The position numbers and the translations under genes are program-made. From assembly GCF_024584805.1 (NCBI RefSeq), contig NZ_CP075715.1:1352001-1416000 (forward strand): a stretch of 64,000 bases of DNA, in the 5' to 3' direction. Positions 43,904-52,075 of this stretch are shown here, one piece after another. The notes under the pieces are model-generated. The model did not search any database, was not told the origin of the DNA, and worked only from the letters and a program-made list of their open reading frames with translations. The stretch is from Streptomyces sp. FIT100 (lineage in GTDB: Bacteria > Actinomycetota > Actinomycetes > Streptomycetales > Streptomycetaceae). Positions within the stretch are counted from its first letter, which is position 1, and each line of letters opens with the position of its first letter.

Positions 43904-45103
43904 TCACCTTTCGGACGGTGTTGCGGTCCACCAGCCGCGGCTGACGGCGATGGAGGTGTAGAGGGCCTGTGTGTCGGCCACCAGGCGCTCCTCGCCGAAG
44001 CGGCTGGTCGTGTACGCACGGGCCCGGGCCCCCATCTCGCGGCGCAGCGCCGGGTCGCGCAGCAGGGTCACCGTGTGGCGGGCGAGGTCCGCGGTCCGCG
44101 GGGCGGCCAGCAGCCCCGTCGCGCCGTCCTGTACGACCTCGGCGACGCTGCCGACCTCGGTGGCGACGGCGGGCAGTCCGGCGAGGCCGGCCTCGATGAG
44201 GCTGACCGGCATGCCCTCGTTGTCGGAGGTCAGCAACACCAGGTCGGAGGCGGCGTAGACCGTCTCCACGTCGGCGCGCCAGCCCAGCAGATGGAGCCGG
44301 TCGCCGAGTTCGGCGGCGATGTCCGGGTCCGGCCGCAGGTCGCCGGCCCCGCACACCACGAAGTGGGCTTCCGGTACGGCCCGGTGCACCTCGCGGGCGA
44401 CGGCGAGGAGCCGGTCGGGACGCTTGATCGCGGTGACGCGGCCCACATACGCGACGACGGGGCGGCCTTCGGGGATGCCGAGGATGCTCCTGGCCTGAGC
44501 GGGGTGCGCCGCGGGGGCGAGTCGGGTGCCGGGCGGAACGACCGTGTACTGGCCGGGCTTTCCGATGCCTGCGGCGACGAGGTCGTCGCGGACCCGGCCG
44601 CCGACGGCGACGAGCCGGTCCGTGAGGCTGGCGAGCCCGCGTTCGGCCCGGATCACGGCCCTGGTCTTCGCCGGGGAGAAGTATCCGTGCAGGAGATGGC
44701 CGTGAAAGGTGTGCACCCTTGAGGGCACTCGGGCCAGCACTGCGGCGGTGCGGCCGAGTGCGCCGGCTTTCGCCGTGTGGGTATGGACGATGTGGGGCCG
44801 GAACCGGCGCATGACGGCGACGAGTTCGGCGAGGCAGCGGGCGTCGTCCCCTGGCCGTACGGCCCGGCCCAGGCCGTTCACGCGGTGAACGGGCAGATCC
44901 GGCGCCCGCTCCTCCAGATGGTCCGCCTCGTCCGGACCCACGTATCCCGCGAAGAGCCGGTGGTCGAATTGCTCGGGACTCAGCCCCCGCAGAAGCGCCG
45001 ACACCTGAACGGCCGGTCCGCCGATGTTCATTCGTGTGATCACTCGCATCACACGAAGGCGACGAATACCCGAGACGGTGGCCCGGTACGTGGCGGTCGA
45101 CAT
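43904..45103 (-). CDS. Family 4 glycosyltransferase
   Basis: A 399-residue GT-B fold transferase. N-terminal acceptor half starts RVMRVITRMNIGGPAVQVS and has HTHTAKAGALGR; the donor half carries VAYVGRVTAIKRPDRLL and TSDNEGMPVSLIEAGLAGLP, the GT4 donor-binding motif (E-x7-E type). It adds a sugar to the lipid-linked repeat unit. The start is uncertain: ATG 45103 has no good ribosome binding site, and ATG 45049 would begin at the conserved VITRMNIGG. Divergent from the methyltransferase at 45213, with a 109-nt shared promoter region. Confidence 0.88.
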   Translation of the reverse strand: MSTATYRATVSGIRRLRVMRVITRMNIGGPAVQVSALLRGLSPEQFDHRLFAGYVGPDEADHLEERAPDLPVHRVNGLGRAVRPGDDARCLAELVAVMRRFRPHIVHTHTAKAGALGRTAAVLARVPSRVHTFHGHLLHGYFSPAKTRAVIRAERGLASLTDRLVAVGGRVRDDLVAAGIGKPGQYTVVPPGTRLAPAAHPAQARSILGIPEGRPVVAYVGRVTAIKRPDRLLAVAREVHRAVPEAHFVVCGAGDLRPDPDIAAELGDRLHLLGWRADVETVYAASDLVLLTSDNEGMPVSLIEAGLAGLPAVATEVGSVAEVVQDGATGLLAAPRTADLARHTVTLLRDPALRREMGARARAYTTSRFGEERLVADTQALYTSIAVSRGWWTATPSER

Positions 45104-45212
45104 GGACCAGATACTAGGTGGCGTACGTTGAAGTATTCGTCAAGGGCGCGACGCAATAAGCCTGGGCGTTTCACGCCCTGCTCACACTTTGCCGCATGTA
45201 CAGTACGGCAGC

Positions 45213-46064
45213 ATGAGCATCTCACTGGCGCCGAAAAGCCTCACACATCAGCACCTTTTGGCGGCGGTGAACACCGAGCTGTCCCGTCGGACAGGGTGCG
45301 GAACTGTTCGAATTCTCGACGTGGGATGCGGCAAGGGGGACCTCATCGCGTTTCTCCAGGCCGGGTTGACCGACCTGAACCCCGGAGCGGACATCGAGGT
45401 CCACGGATTCGACGTCACCGACACCTTGGCGGAATACCCGGAATTCCCCGGCTCGACCGTGGACCGGCTGGAGGGGCTGGTGCCCGGTGTCCCGTGGGCC
45501 GAGCGCATTATGTCCGTGTCCCAGCACGAGGCCTGGCCGTATCCGGACGGGGCGTTCGACATCGTGGTGTCGAACCAGGTGCTGGAGCACGTTGTCAGCC
45601 TCCCCCCGTTCTTCGCTCAGCTCAGCCGCGTGCTCGGCCCTGGCGGTTCCTCGATGCATGTGTTCCCGTTGCGGAACGCACTGTGCGACGGTCACGTCCT
45701 CATGCCGCTCATTCACCGCGTGCGCGGCCATGAGCAACGTGCGGCAATGGCACGCATGTGGAGACAGATGAGGGTGGGAAACAACAGGTCCGGGGACGTC
45801 CGGGAAACAGCCGAGCGCATCTCGACCTATCTGCACCTGGGTACGACCTACCGGCACTTCGAGGAATTCTCGAAGGAGTCGAAGCATGCAGGACTGAAGC
45901 TTTCGTACCGGTACACGCAAGAGCTCTACCAGCAGAAGATCTCGGCCATGCTCGGTCGCGGCGCCCTGGCGGGCTACCGTCGCTCCAGGCGTGCCGTGAT
46001 CGACTGGCTGGCTTTCTGCGCGCTGCGCCATGTCTCGTCCATCACCCTGGTTCTCGAGAAATAG
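45213..46064 (+). CDS. Class I SAM-dependent methyltransferase
   Basis: A 283-residue methyltransferase. Motif I is RILDVGCGKGDLIAFL, the post-I acidic residue is in VHGFDVTD, motif II/III are DIVVSNQVLEHV and VLGPGGSSMHVFPL. The C-terminal half is long and basic. In this locus it probably O- or N-methylates a sugar of the repeat unit. ATG 45213 lacks a clear ribosome binding site; a TTG at 45189 is an alternative. Codon bias is weaker than in neighbours, with more AT-ending codons, hinting at acquisition. Confidence 0.85.
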   Translation: MSISLAPKSLTHQHLLAAVNTELSRRTGCGTVRILDVGCGKGDLIAFLQAGLTDLNPGADIEVHGFDVTDTLAEYPEFPGSTVDRLEGLVPGVPWAERIMSVSQHEAWPYPDGAFDIVVSNQVLEHVVSLPPFFAQLSRVLGPGGSSMHVFPLRNALCDGHVLMPLIHRVRGHEQRAAMARMWRQMRVGNNRSGDVRETAERISTYLHLGTTYRHFEEFSKESKHAGLKLSYRYTQELYQQKISAMLGRGALAGYRRSRRAVIDWLAFCALRHVSSITLVLEK

Positions 46065-46097
46065 CGCAGCCGTCGGCCCGGGATTCGCCCGGGTTCA

Positions 46098-46619
46098 TCA
46101 CGCCCGCTCACGAGCCCGGATCATCCTGGCCGGATTCCCTGCGACGACCACTTCGGGCGGGACGTCCTTCGTCACCACGCTGCCCGCACCCACGGCGGCC
46201 CCCCGCCCGATGGTCACGCCCGGCAGAATCGTCACCCGGGCACCCAGGAAGACGTCCTCCTCCACGACGATGTCGGCGGACACCGGGGCGTGGTCACAGA
46301 ACTTCTCCCCCACTTTGGGCACGGGATGGTCCCCCGTGATGAACAGGCACTCCGGCCCCATCGACAGATGCGCGCCCAAGGAAACGGCGCCCGGGCCGAG
46401 GAATCTGGCGCCCTCCCCGATTCCCGCATACCGCCCCATTCGCAAGGTCGGCGGCAGGGATACGCCCGCGAGGATCATCACCGGCAGTTCCACATCCGCG
46501 CAGATCTTGTACGCGCACCAGGCACGCAGCCGTGACGCGCCGGGGATGCGCCAATGCAGCCGCCGGCCGACCAGCCTGTAGAAGCAACGCACACCCCAGA
46601 CCGCGAGCCGGTTCTTCAT
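46098..46619 (-). CDS. Hexapeptide-repeat acyltransferase, copy 1
   Basis: A 173-residue left-handed beta-helix acetyltransferase. The N-terminal 50 residues are helical and hydrophobic (WGVRCFYRLVGRRLHW), then hexapeptide turns follow: GRYAGIGEGARFLGPGAVSL, ECLFITGDHP and EDVFLGARVTILPGVTIGRG, AAVGAGSVVTKDVPPEVVVA. Such enzymes move an acetyl group to a sugar hydroxyl or amine. ATG 46619 follows GGAAGGAA. It is about 84% identical (146 of 173 residues by hand) to the next gene, a tandem duplicate. Confidence 0.88.
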   Translation of the reverse strand: MKNRLAVWGVRCFYRLVGRRLHWRIPGASRLRAWCAYKICADVELPVMILAGVSLPPTLRMGRYAGIGEGARFLGPGAVSLGAHLSMGPECLFITGDHPVPKVGEKFCDHAPVSADIVVEEDVFLGARVTILPGVTIGRGAAVGAGSVVTKDVPPEVVVAGNPARMIRARERA

Positions 46620-46648
46620 TTCGGCGTTCCTTCCGTCGACACTCCGGT

Positions 46649-47170
46649 TCACGCCTGCTCGCGAGCGCGGACGATTCTCGCCGGGTTTCCGGCGACGACC
46701 ACTTCGGGCGGGACGTCCTTCGTCACCACGCTGCCCGCTCCGACGGCGGCGCCCCGGCCGATGGTCACGCCCGGCAGAATCGTCACCCGGGCGCCGAGGA
46801 AGACGTCCTCCTCCACGACGATGTCGGCGTGCACCGGGGCGTGGTCACGGAAGCTTCCGCCTGCTCTGGGCACGGGATGGTCTCCCGTGATGAACAGGCA
46901 CTCCGGCCCCATCGTCAGATGCGCGCCCAGGGAGACCGAGCCGAGGCCGAGGAACATGGTGCCCTGCCCGATTCCTGCGTGCCGGCCCATCCGCAGGGTC
47001 GGCGGCAACGACACCATGGCGTTGATGTTGACGGGCAACTGCACGTCTGCGCAGATGTTGTGGGCGCACCAGGCACGCAGCCGTGAGGCGCCGGGGGTGC
47101 GCCAGTGCAACCGCTGGCACACCAGCTTGTAGAAGCAACGGACACCCCAGACCATGAGCCGGTTCTTCAT
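46649..47170 (-). CDS. Hexapeptide-repeat acyltransferase, copy 2
   Basis: A 173-residue homologue of the preceding gene with the same start MKNRL and the same trimeric beta-helix motifs (GITIGRG-like turns, GAGSVVTKDVPPEVVVAGNP). The 27 differences cluster at residues 15-25, 37-52, 64-78 and 102-112, around the likely substrate cleft, so the two copies may have different acceptors. Its upstream region, including GGAAGGAAGCC, is duplicated too. The genes are 29 nt apart, copy 2 first in transcription. Confidence 0.88.
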   Translation of the reverse strand: MKNRLMVWGVRCFYKLVCQRLHWRTPGASRLRAWCAHNICADVQLPVNINAMVSLPPTLRMGRHAGIGQGTMFLGLGSVSLGAHLTMGPECLFITGDHPVPRAGGSFRDHAPVHADIVVEEDVFLGARVTILPGVTIGRGAAVGAGSVVTKDVPPEVVVAGNPARIVRAREQA

Positions 47171-47379
47171 TTCGGCTTCCTTCCGTCCCTCGCGGGTGTG
47201 CCGACGGCCATTGCGCCGTGGAGCCGGAGAGCGGCGGGGGTCCGGGGCGGCGACGCGGTGACGAGATCGGCTCGTCTCAGGTCTGACACGCGAATACGGC
47301 GGCCGTCAAAGCCGCGGTCGCGATCAGCACGGGCATAGACTAAACCACGACATACCCGATTAACACTGAATAGCGGGTT

Positions 47380-48576
47380 ATGCCCTATATGCGCATGATG
47401 GATCACACACAAGCACCACTCGCCCCCTCCGCCGAGGACGCATACGCGCCCCAATCCCTCAGCCGGGTATGCCTGTTGATCGGTCAGCTCGGGCTCGGGG
47501 GCGCGGAGAAGCAGCTCGTCCTGCTTGCCCGCGGTCTGAGCGAGCGCGGGATCCGTACCCATCTGCTGGTCCTGTTCCACAGGGGCCCGAGGGAGGCGGA
47601 GCTGGAGGGCTCGGGAGTGGTCCTGGAGGATCTCGGATTCCAGCGCGTGACGTTGAGTCGGAAGTCGCTCATGTGCAACGCCCGCGCCTTCGCCCGCCTC
47701 CTGGTCCTCTTGAGGAAGGAAAGGCCTCAGGTCGTGCAGGCTTTCCTGCTGCACTCCTACGTGCTAGCCGCCCCCGCCGCCCGGCTGGCGCGCGTACCCG
47801 TCGTGGTGGCGGGCCGGCGGAGCCTCGGCTTCTTCAAGCGCGGGCACCGGGTGGCGCTCGCTCTGGAGCGGCTGGCGACGCGGTGGACGGATCTGCTCGT
47901 CGCCAACGCGCAGGCGGTCGCCGACGACGTCCGGCGAGACGAGGGCGTGCCCGACTGCAAGCTCACGGTCGTCCCCAATGGGATGCCCGACAAGGAGTTC
48001 GAGCTCGCCCCGCCCGCCGAGGTCGACACTGCGCTGCCCGTCGTGCTGTGCGTGGCCAATCTCGCGGACCACAAAGGGCACCGGTACCTCCTGGAAGCGT
48101 GCGCGGAGTTGCGGCACGGAGGTCAGCCGTGCACCCTCGTCCTGATCGGGGACGGTGCCGAACGCCACGCACTGGAAGGGCTCGCCGCCCGCCTGGGGAT
48201 CGACGTGCGTTTCCTCGGCTTCCGTACCGATGTCGCCGGGTTCCTGGCCCGAGCGGACGTGGTCGTCCTGCCGTCCCTGTACGAAGGGTCCAGCAACGCC
48301 GTGATGGAAGCCATGGCGGCGGGGCGGCCCGTGGTGGCCACCGCGGTGGGCGGCACGCCGGAACTCCTTCAGGACGGACGGGGGGTGCTGGTCGCCCCCG
48401 CCGACCCGACCGCCCTGGCCGACGGTCTCCGGTCGGTGCTCGGTGACCGGGAAGCCGCTGCCGGCCTGGGACGGCGGGCACGCGAGTGGGCCCTCGCCAA
48501 CCTCACCGCCGACGTCATGGTCGACCGGTACGTGACGCTCTACCACAAGCTGCTGGAGCGCCGATTCACTGCGTAA
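47380..48576 (+). CDS. Family 4 glycosyltransferase
   Basis: A 398-residue GT-B transferase with SRVCLLIGQLGLGGAEKQLV at the N-terminus and the donor motif VLPSLYEGSSNAVMEAMAAG, then RPVVATAVGGTPELLQDG. It belongs to the EPS locus and probably adds a sugar to the lipid-linked unit. Several ATGs lie close together (47380, 47389, 47398 and 47401) and none has a clear ribosome binding site; the true start may be any of them. The 209-nt region before it is AT-richer, with likely promoter sequences. The flippase follows 48 nt later. Confidence 0.88.
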   Translation: MPYMRMMDHTQAPLAPSAEDAYAPQSLSRVCLLIGQLGLGGAEKQLVLLARGLSERGIRTHLLVLFHRGPREAELEGSGVVLEDLGFQRVTLSRKSLMCNARAFARLLVLLRKERPQVVQAFLLHSYVLAAPAARLARVPVVVAGRRSLGFFKRGHRVALALERLATRWTDLLVANAQAVADDVRRDEGVPDCKLTVVPNGMPDKEFELAPPAEVDTALPVVLCVANLADHKGHRYLLEACAELRHGGQPCTLVLIGDGAERHALEGLAARLGIDVRFLGFRTDVAGFLARADVVVLPSLYEGSSNAVMEAMAAGRPVVATAVGGTPELLQDGRGVLVAPADPTALADGLRSVLGDREAAAGLGRRAREWALANLTADVMVDRYVTLYHKLLERRFTA

Positions 48577-48624
48577 CGGGAGGCGCGTCCCGGCGGCGAA
48601 CGGCCCGTAAGGAGATCCGGCGCC

Positions 48625-49929
48625 ATGGCTGACAGCAGACTGCAGTTCGTCCGGATGATCGCGGCCCGCGCCGGCGCCCTCGTCATGGGTGTCGTGGCCA
48701 GTGTCATCATCGCCAGGGCACTGCCGCCCGAGGGGCGTGGTACGTACTACATGGCGGTCACCGTCGGCACCGCCGCGATGGCCCTCGGCCATCTCTCCGT
48801 CGAGCAGGCGCAGACGGCCATGTGGTCGGACAAGGCCAGTCGGGCCTCCCTGGAGGGCAACAGCGTTCCGCTCGGCCTGATCGTCGGCGCCGGGGCCGCC
48901 CTCGCGGCGATGGTGGCGGCGGCGGTGTTCCAGGGGTACGCCAACATGCCGGATCTGTGGCTCCTGGCCACGGCCTGTGCGGGGGTGCCACTGGGCGTGG
49001 GGGTGCTGTACGCGAGCAATATCGCCGTACTGCGCGACCGCCCCCATGTAGCGGCGCTGGCCCCGCTGGCGGGCGCGGTCGTCCAGTGCTCGTGCCTGGC
49101 GGCGGTCGGTCTCACCGGCCACCTCACCGTGTACACGGTCGTCGTCGTCTGGTCCGTTTCACTCGCGGTGTCCCTGGCCGTACTCATCGGTGCGGGCGGA
49201 GTCACCGTCGGCCGGCCGCGCATGGGCCTCGCGAGGACGACCTGCGGCAAGGGGCTGCGGCTGCACGCCGGTTCGGCCGCCTCGTATCTGCTGCTCCGGT
49301 CGGACGTGTTCCTGCTCAACGCGCTGGCGGGTCCGCGCGCGGTCGGCATCTACACGCTCGCGGTCACCCTCGCGGAGCTGAGCCGCCTCGCCGTCGACGT
49401 GGTCGCCCAGATCACGCTGCCCCGTCAGTTCGGCCGGGACGTGGACGAGTCGGCGGCCGTCGCGGCGCGGACGGTACGGCTCATGGTGCTGCTGGGCGCG
49501 GTGTCCGCGCTCACGATGGTGGTCGCGGTGTCCGTACTGATCACACCGGTGTACGGAGCCGCATACGCGGAGGCGGCCGCCTTCGTCGCCTGGCTGGTCC
49601 CCGGCATCCTGCTGCTGTCGGCCGGCCGGCCCGTGGCCACCTTCCTGCTGCGCTTCCGCTCCCCGTGGTTCGTGGTGCTGCCGTCGCTCACCGCCCTGGC
49701 GGTGAACATCGGGCTCAACACGGTGCTGATCCCCGCGTGGGGCGGCGTCGGCTGCGCGATCGCCTCGACGGCCGCCTACACGGCGCTGGTCGCGGTGCAG
49801 GTGACGTCCTTCGTCCGGATGACCGGAATCCCGTGGCGGCAGCTGCTCCCGACCGCCTCCGACACCGCGCAGATCACGGGTCGACTGAGGCGCCGCCCCA
49901 AGGAACTGGGCATGGGCCGGGCCCAGTGA
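48625..49929 (+). CDS. Polysaccharide flippase (Wzx/MVF family)
   Basis: A 434-residue membrane protein with about twelve helices, starting RMIAARAGALVMGVVASVII and ARALPPEGRGTYYMAVTVGT, typical of the polysaccharide-transport (PST) family of the MVF superfamily. Charged residues in helices (LRSDVFLLNALAGPRAVGIY) fit the cation-pi lining of Wzx. It flips the lipid-linked repeat unit to the outside. ATG 48625 follows AAGGAG. Convergent with the methyltransferase at 49946. Confidence 0.9.
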   Translation: MADSRLQFVRMIAARAGALVMGVVASVIIARALPPEGRGTYYMAVTVGTAAMALGHLSVEQAQTAMWSDKASRASLEGNSVPLGLIVGAGAALAAMVAAAVFQGYANMPDLWLLATACAGVPLGVGVLYASNIAVLRDRPHVAALAPLAGAVVQCSCLAAVGLTGHLTVYTVVVVWSVSLAVSLAVLIGAGGVTVGRPRMGLARTTCGKGLRLHAGSAASYLLLRSDVFLLNALAGPRAVGIYTLAVTLAELSRLAVDVVAQITLPRQFGRDVDESAAVAARTVRLMVLLGAVSALTMVVAVSVLITPVYGAAYAEAAAFVAWLVPGILLLSAGRPVATFLLRFRSPWFVVLPSLTALAVNIGLNTVLIPAWGGVGCAIASTAAYTALVAVQVTSFVRMTGIPWRQLLPTASDTAQITGRLRRRPKELGMGRAQ

Positions 49930-49945
49930 GGGCCCGGACCCCGCA

Positions 49946-50788
49946 TCACCCCTCGGCGCGACCGTCCAGGGCGAACACGAACTCGTTGCAGCCGAGCCCG
50001 CCCTTGCAGGTCTTGAGATGCCTGAGTTCGAAGCCTCGCTCACGGCAGAAGGAGAACACCTGCTCGGGCGTGGCGACCTCGAAGGGGTAGCCGCCCACCC
50101 AGTCCACGAGATCGTGCTTGCGTGACATCCCCCGGGGGCGGGGAACGGTTCCGCCGCCCGCCGTCCCGCCGCGGGCGAGCTTCGCCAGGACGTGCAGCGG
50201 ATAGTTCCTGCCCAGGTAGAGCAGGCTGCCGGTCACCAGGACGCGGCGCCCGAGGGGACCCGACGCGTTGTACCGCCGCTTCACCCCGGTCCAGAGCCGG
50301 CTCTCCAGTCCCTGGTCGTTGTAGATGGAGATGAACAGCGTTCCGCCCGGGGCCACCAGTCCGCAGGCCGTGTCCATGGCCTTCCAGAGGGCGCCGGTGT
50401 GGTGCAGCACCCCCCAGGAGTAGACGATGTCGGCCGGCTCCTGCCGCTGGACGAAGTCCGGGTCCAGGACGGAGGCGCAGCAGACGCTCCAGTCGCTGTC
50501 CGGCGCGAACTCGGCGCGGAGCTTCTTGGTCGTCCTGACCGAGTCGGGGTCGTAGTCGAACGACCGGACCCGCGCCCCCATGCGCACGGCCGCCAGGGAG
50601 AAGAGGCCGCTCCCGCAGCCGATGTCGAGGAAGGTGCGGCCGCTGAGATCGGTGGTGCCCAGCGCCGCTTCGAGCGACTTCGTGGCGGAGGCGATGCGTG
50701 TCTCGTCGATCAGCTGCCCGAACTGGCGCCAGTTCCGCCCGAAGGCGAAACGGTGGCCCTGGCTGATCTCGGTCTCGCAGTCGGTCAT
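49946..50788 (-). CDS. Class I SAM-dependent methyltransferase
   Basis: A 280-residue methyltransferase: RTFLDIGCGSGLFSLAAVRM (motif I), RSFDYDPDSV, DIVYSWGVLHHTGALW and VAPGGTLFISIYND. The tail carries HDLVDWVGGYPFEVATPEQV, a pattern seen in sugar and lipid-linked glycan methyltransferases of surface-polysaccharide loci. ATG 50788 follows AAGGAAGAC and its start lies directly against the ligase stop at 50789, so it is third in the operon asnB-like, ligase, methyltransferase. Confidence 0.87.
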   Translation of the reverse strand: MTDCETEISQGHRFAFGRNWRQFGQLIDETRIASATKSLEAALGTTDLSGRTFLDIGCGSGLFSLAAVRMGARVRSFDYDPDSVRTTKKLRAEFAPDSDWSVCCASVLDPDFVQRQEPADIVYSWGVLHHTGALWKAMDTACGLVAPGGTLFISIYNDQGLESRLWTGVKRRYNASGPLGRRVLVTGSLLYLGRNYPLHVLAKLARGGTAGGGTVPRPRGMSRKHDLVDWVGGYPFEVATPEQVFSFCRERGFELRHLKTCKGGLGCNEFVFALDGRAEG

Positions 50789-52075
50789 TCAGGTCTTCCT
50801 TACGCTGAGGAGAGGGGTGGGCGAAGGGGTGGTGGTCGGCTGCGTGTGCCGGGGTTGAGCGAGCAGACAGCCCAGGCAGACCCAGAAGGGAGCGGTCACG
50901 ATCACGTGGGTCAGGGTGTTCGCGAACAGCAGGCCCACCACGTAGGCCACTCCCATCGACTGGAGGATCGCCTGGTGCGGAGCGTGCCGCCGGGCGAGAC
51001 CGAGCCACAGGAGCACCGCGAACAGCGCGAGCGCCCCGATCCCGGCCTCGACCGCCAGCCTCAGGAGGTCGTTGTGGGTGTTGATGTAGATGCCCAGCTC
51101 GGAGGAGGTACGGGCGTAGTCGGGGAAAGCGCCGTATCCGATGCCGCGCAGCGGGTGTTCGAGCGCCACTCGGGCGGCCAGCCACGCGGCCTGTTTGCGT
51201 ACCTCGGTGTTGCTGGTGAGCTCCGTGGACGTCCGGCTCCCCGTCAGGTTCTCCCCCACCACGTCCAGCGTGCCCGGCAGGGCGAGGGCGACGCCGGCGA
51301 GGGACAGGGCGATGAGCACCTTGTGGCGCAGCGGACGGCCGACGAGGACGACACAGGCCAGGCCGGCGGCGACCATCAGGAACGTGCCCCGCGAGCGGGT
51401 CTGGAGGATCGCAGCGCCGCAGACCAGGGCCGGGAGCAGCCACAGCCAGGAGCGGTGGAGCCGGGCCAGTCCGGCCGCGGCGACGAGCGGGAGCGCCAGC
51501 ATGGCCCCGGCGTAGTTGGGGTTCAGGCCGAGGCCCGTCAGCCGGTCGGCGGCGTACTCCCCGCGCAGCAGCAGGTATCCGGCGGCGCAGGCCCCCGCGA
51601 TCGCGACGACCTGGGCGATCCGCAGGGGGTCCGCGGGCGCCGCCGCGGAGACCACGAGCAGCCCCAGAGCCACGAGCAGCAGGACGTACCCCTTCCACTG
51701 CCGTTCCACGGTCAGCGCCACCTGCGGCAGCAGATAACTGGCGGTCACCACGAAGGCCATGAGCACGATGACGACCAGGTCGGCGCGGACCCGCAGACCG
51801 CTCAGCACCACGGTACGGAGCAGCAGGAGCGCGACGACGCCGGTCACCAGCGCCACGGCTGCCGCACCGGTCGGATCGGCGACTGCGGCCACGGGGACAA
51901 GCGCGAGCAGCACCAGCAGCGCCAGGTCCGGGCGCGGCCACACCAGCAGGGTGAAGCAGGCCGCGACCGCCGCGGCGGCGGTCAGGGTGCCGTGGAACAG
52001 CACCAGGTACACGACGGCCGGGGCCGCGGCCAGCAGGCCCGTCCAGCCGAGGACGACGGCGAAGCGCGATCTCAT
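50789..52075 (-). CDS. O-antigen ligase/Wzy-type polymerase
   Basis: A 428-residue polytopic protein of the Wzy_C/WaaL superfamily. About twelve helices (for example FVVVLGW-type start RSRFAVVLGWTGLLAAAPAV) and the large periplasmic loop LTSNTEVRKQAAWLAARVAL followed by HPLRGIGYGAFPDY and THNDLLRLAVEAGI, the conserved arginine and NTHN regions of the family. It either polymerises repeat units or ligates the polymer. ATG 52075 overlaps the previous gene's stop (ATGA). Confidence 0.87.
   Translation of the reverse strand: MRSRFAVVLGWTGLLAAAPAVVYLVLFHGTLTAAAAVAACFTLLVWPRPDLALLVLLALVPVAAVADPTGAAAVALVTGVVALLLLRTVVLSGLRVRADLVVIVLMAFVVTASYLLPQVALTVERQWKGYVLLLVALGLLVVSAAAPADPLRIAQVVAIAGACAAGYLLLRGEYAADRLTGLGLNPNYAGAMLALPLVAAAGLARLHRSWLWLLPALVCGAAILQTRSRGTFLMVAAGLACVVLVGRPLRHKVLIALSLAGVALALPGTLDVVGENLTGSRTSTELTSNTEVRKQAAWLAARVALEHPLRGIGYGAFPDYARTSSELGIYINTHNDLLRLAVEAGIGALALFAVLLWLGLARRHAPHQAILQSMGVAYVVGLLFANTLTHVIVTAPFWVCLGCLLAQPRHTQPTTTPSPTPLLSVRKT

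Larger units (their letters stand above)
46098..47199. repeat. Tandem duplication of about 550 bp covering two acyltransferase genes
   Basis: The interval 46098-46648 is repeated with high identity at 46649-47199, including the ribosome binding sites and the 3' ends (CGGGCACGC.. region). This is a direct gene duplication event, still recognisable at DNA level in the C-terminal halves. Confidence 0.85.

Noticed and set aside
46077..46096. CCCGGG-containing hairpin between a methyltransferase and an acetyltransferase gene
   Set aside because: The two CCCGGG sites are each self-complementary, so the hairpin is not distinguishable from chance in such DNA; not listed as a terminator.
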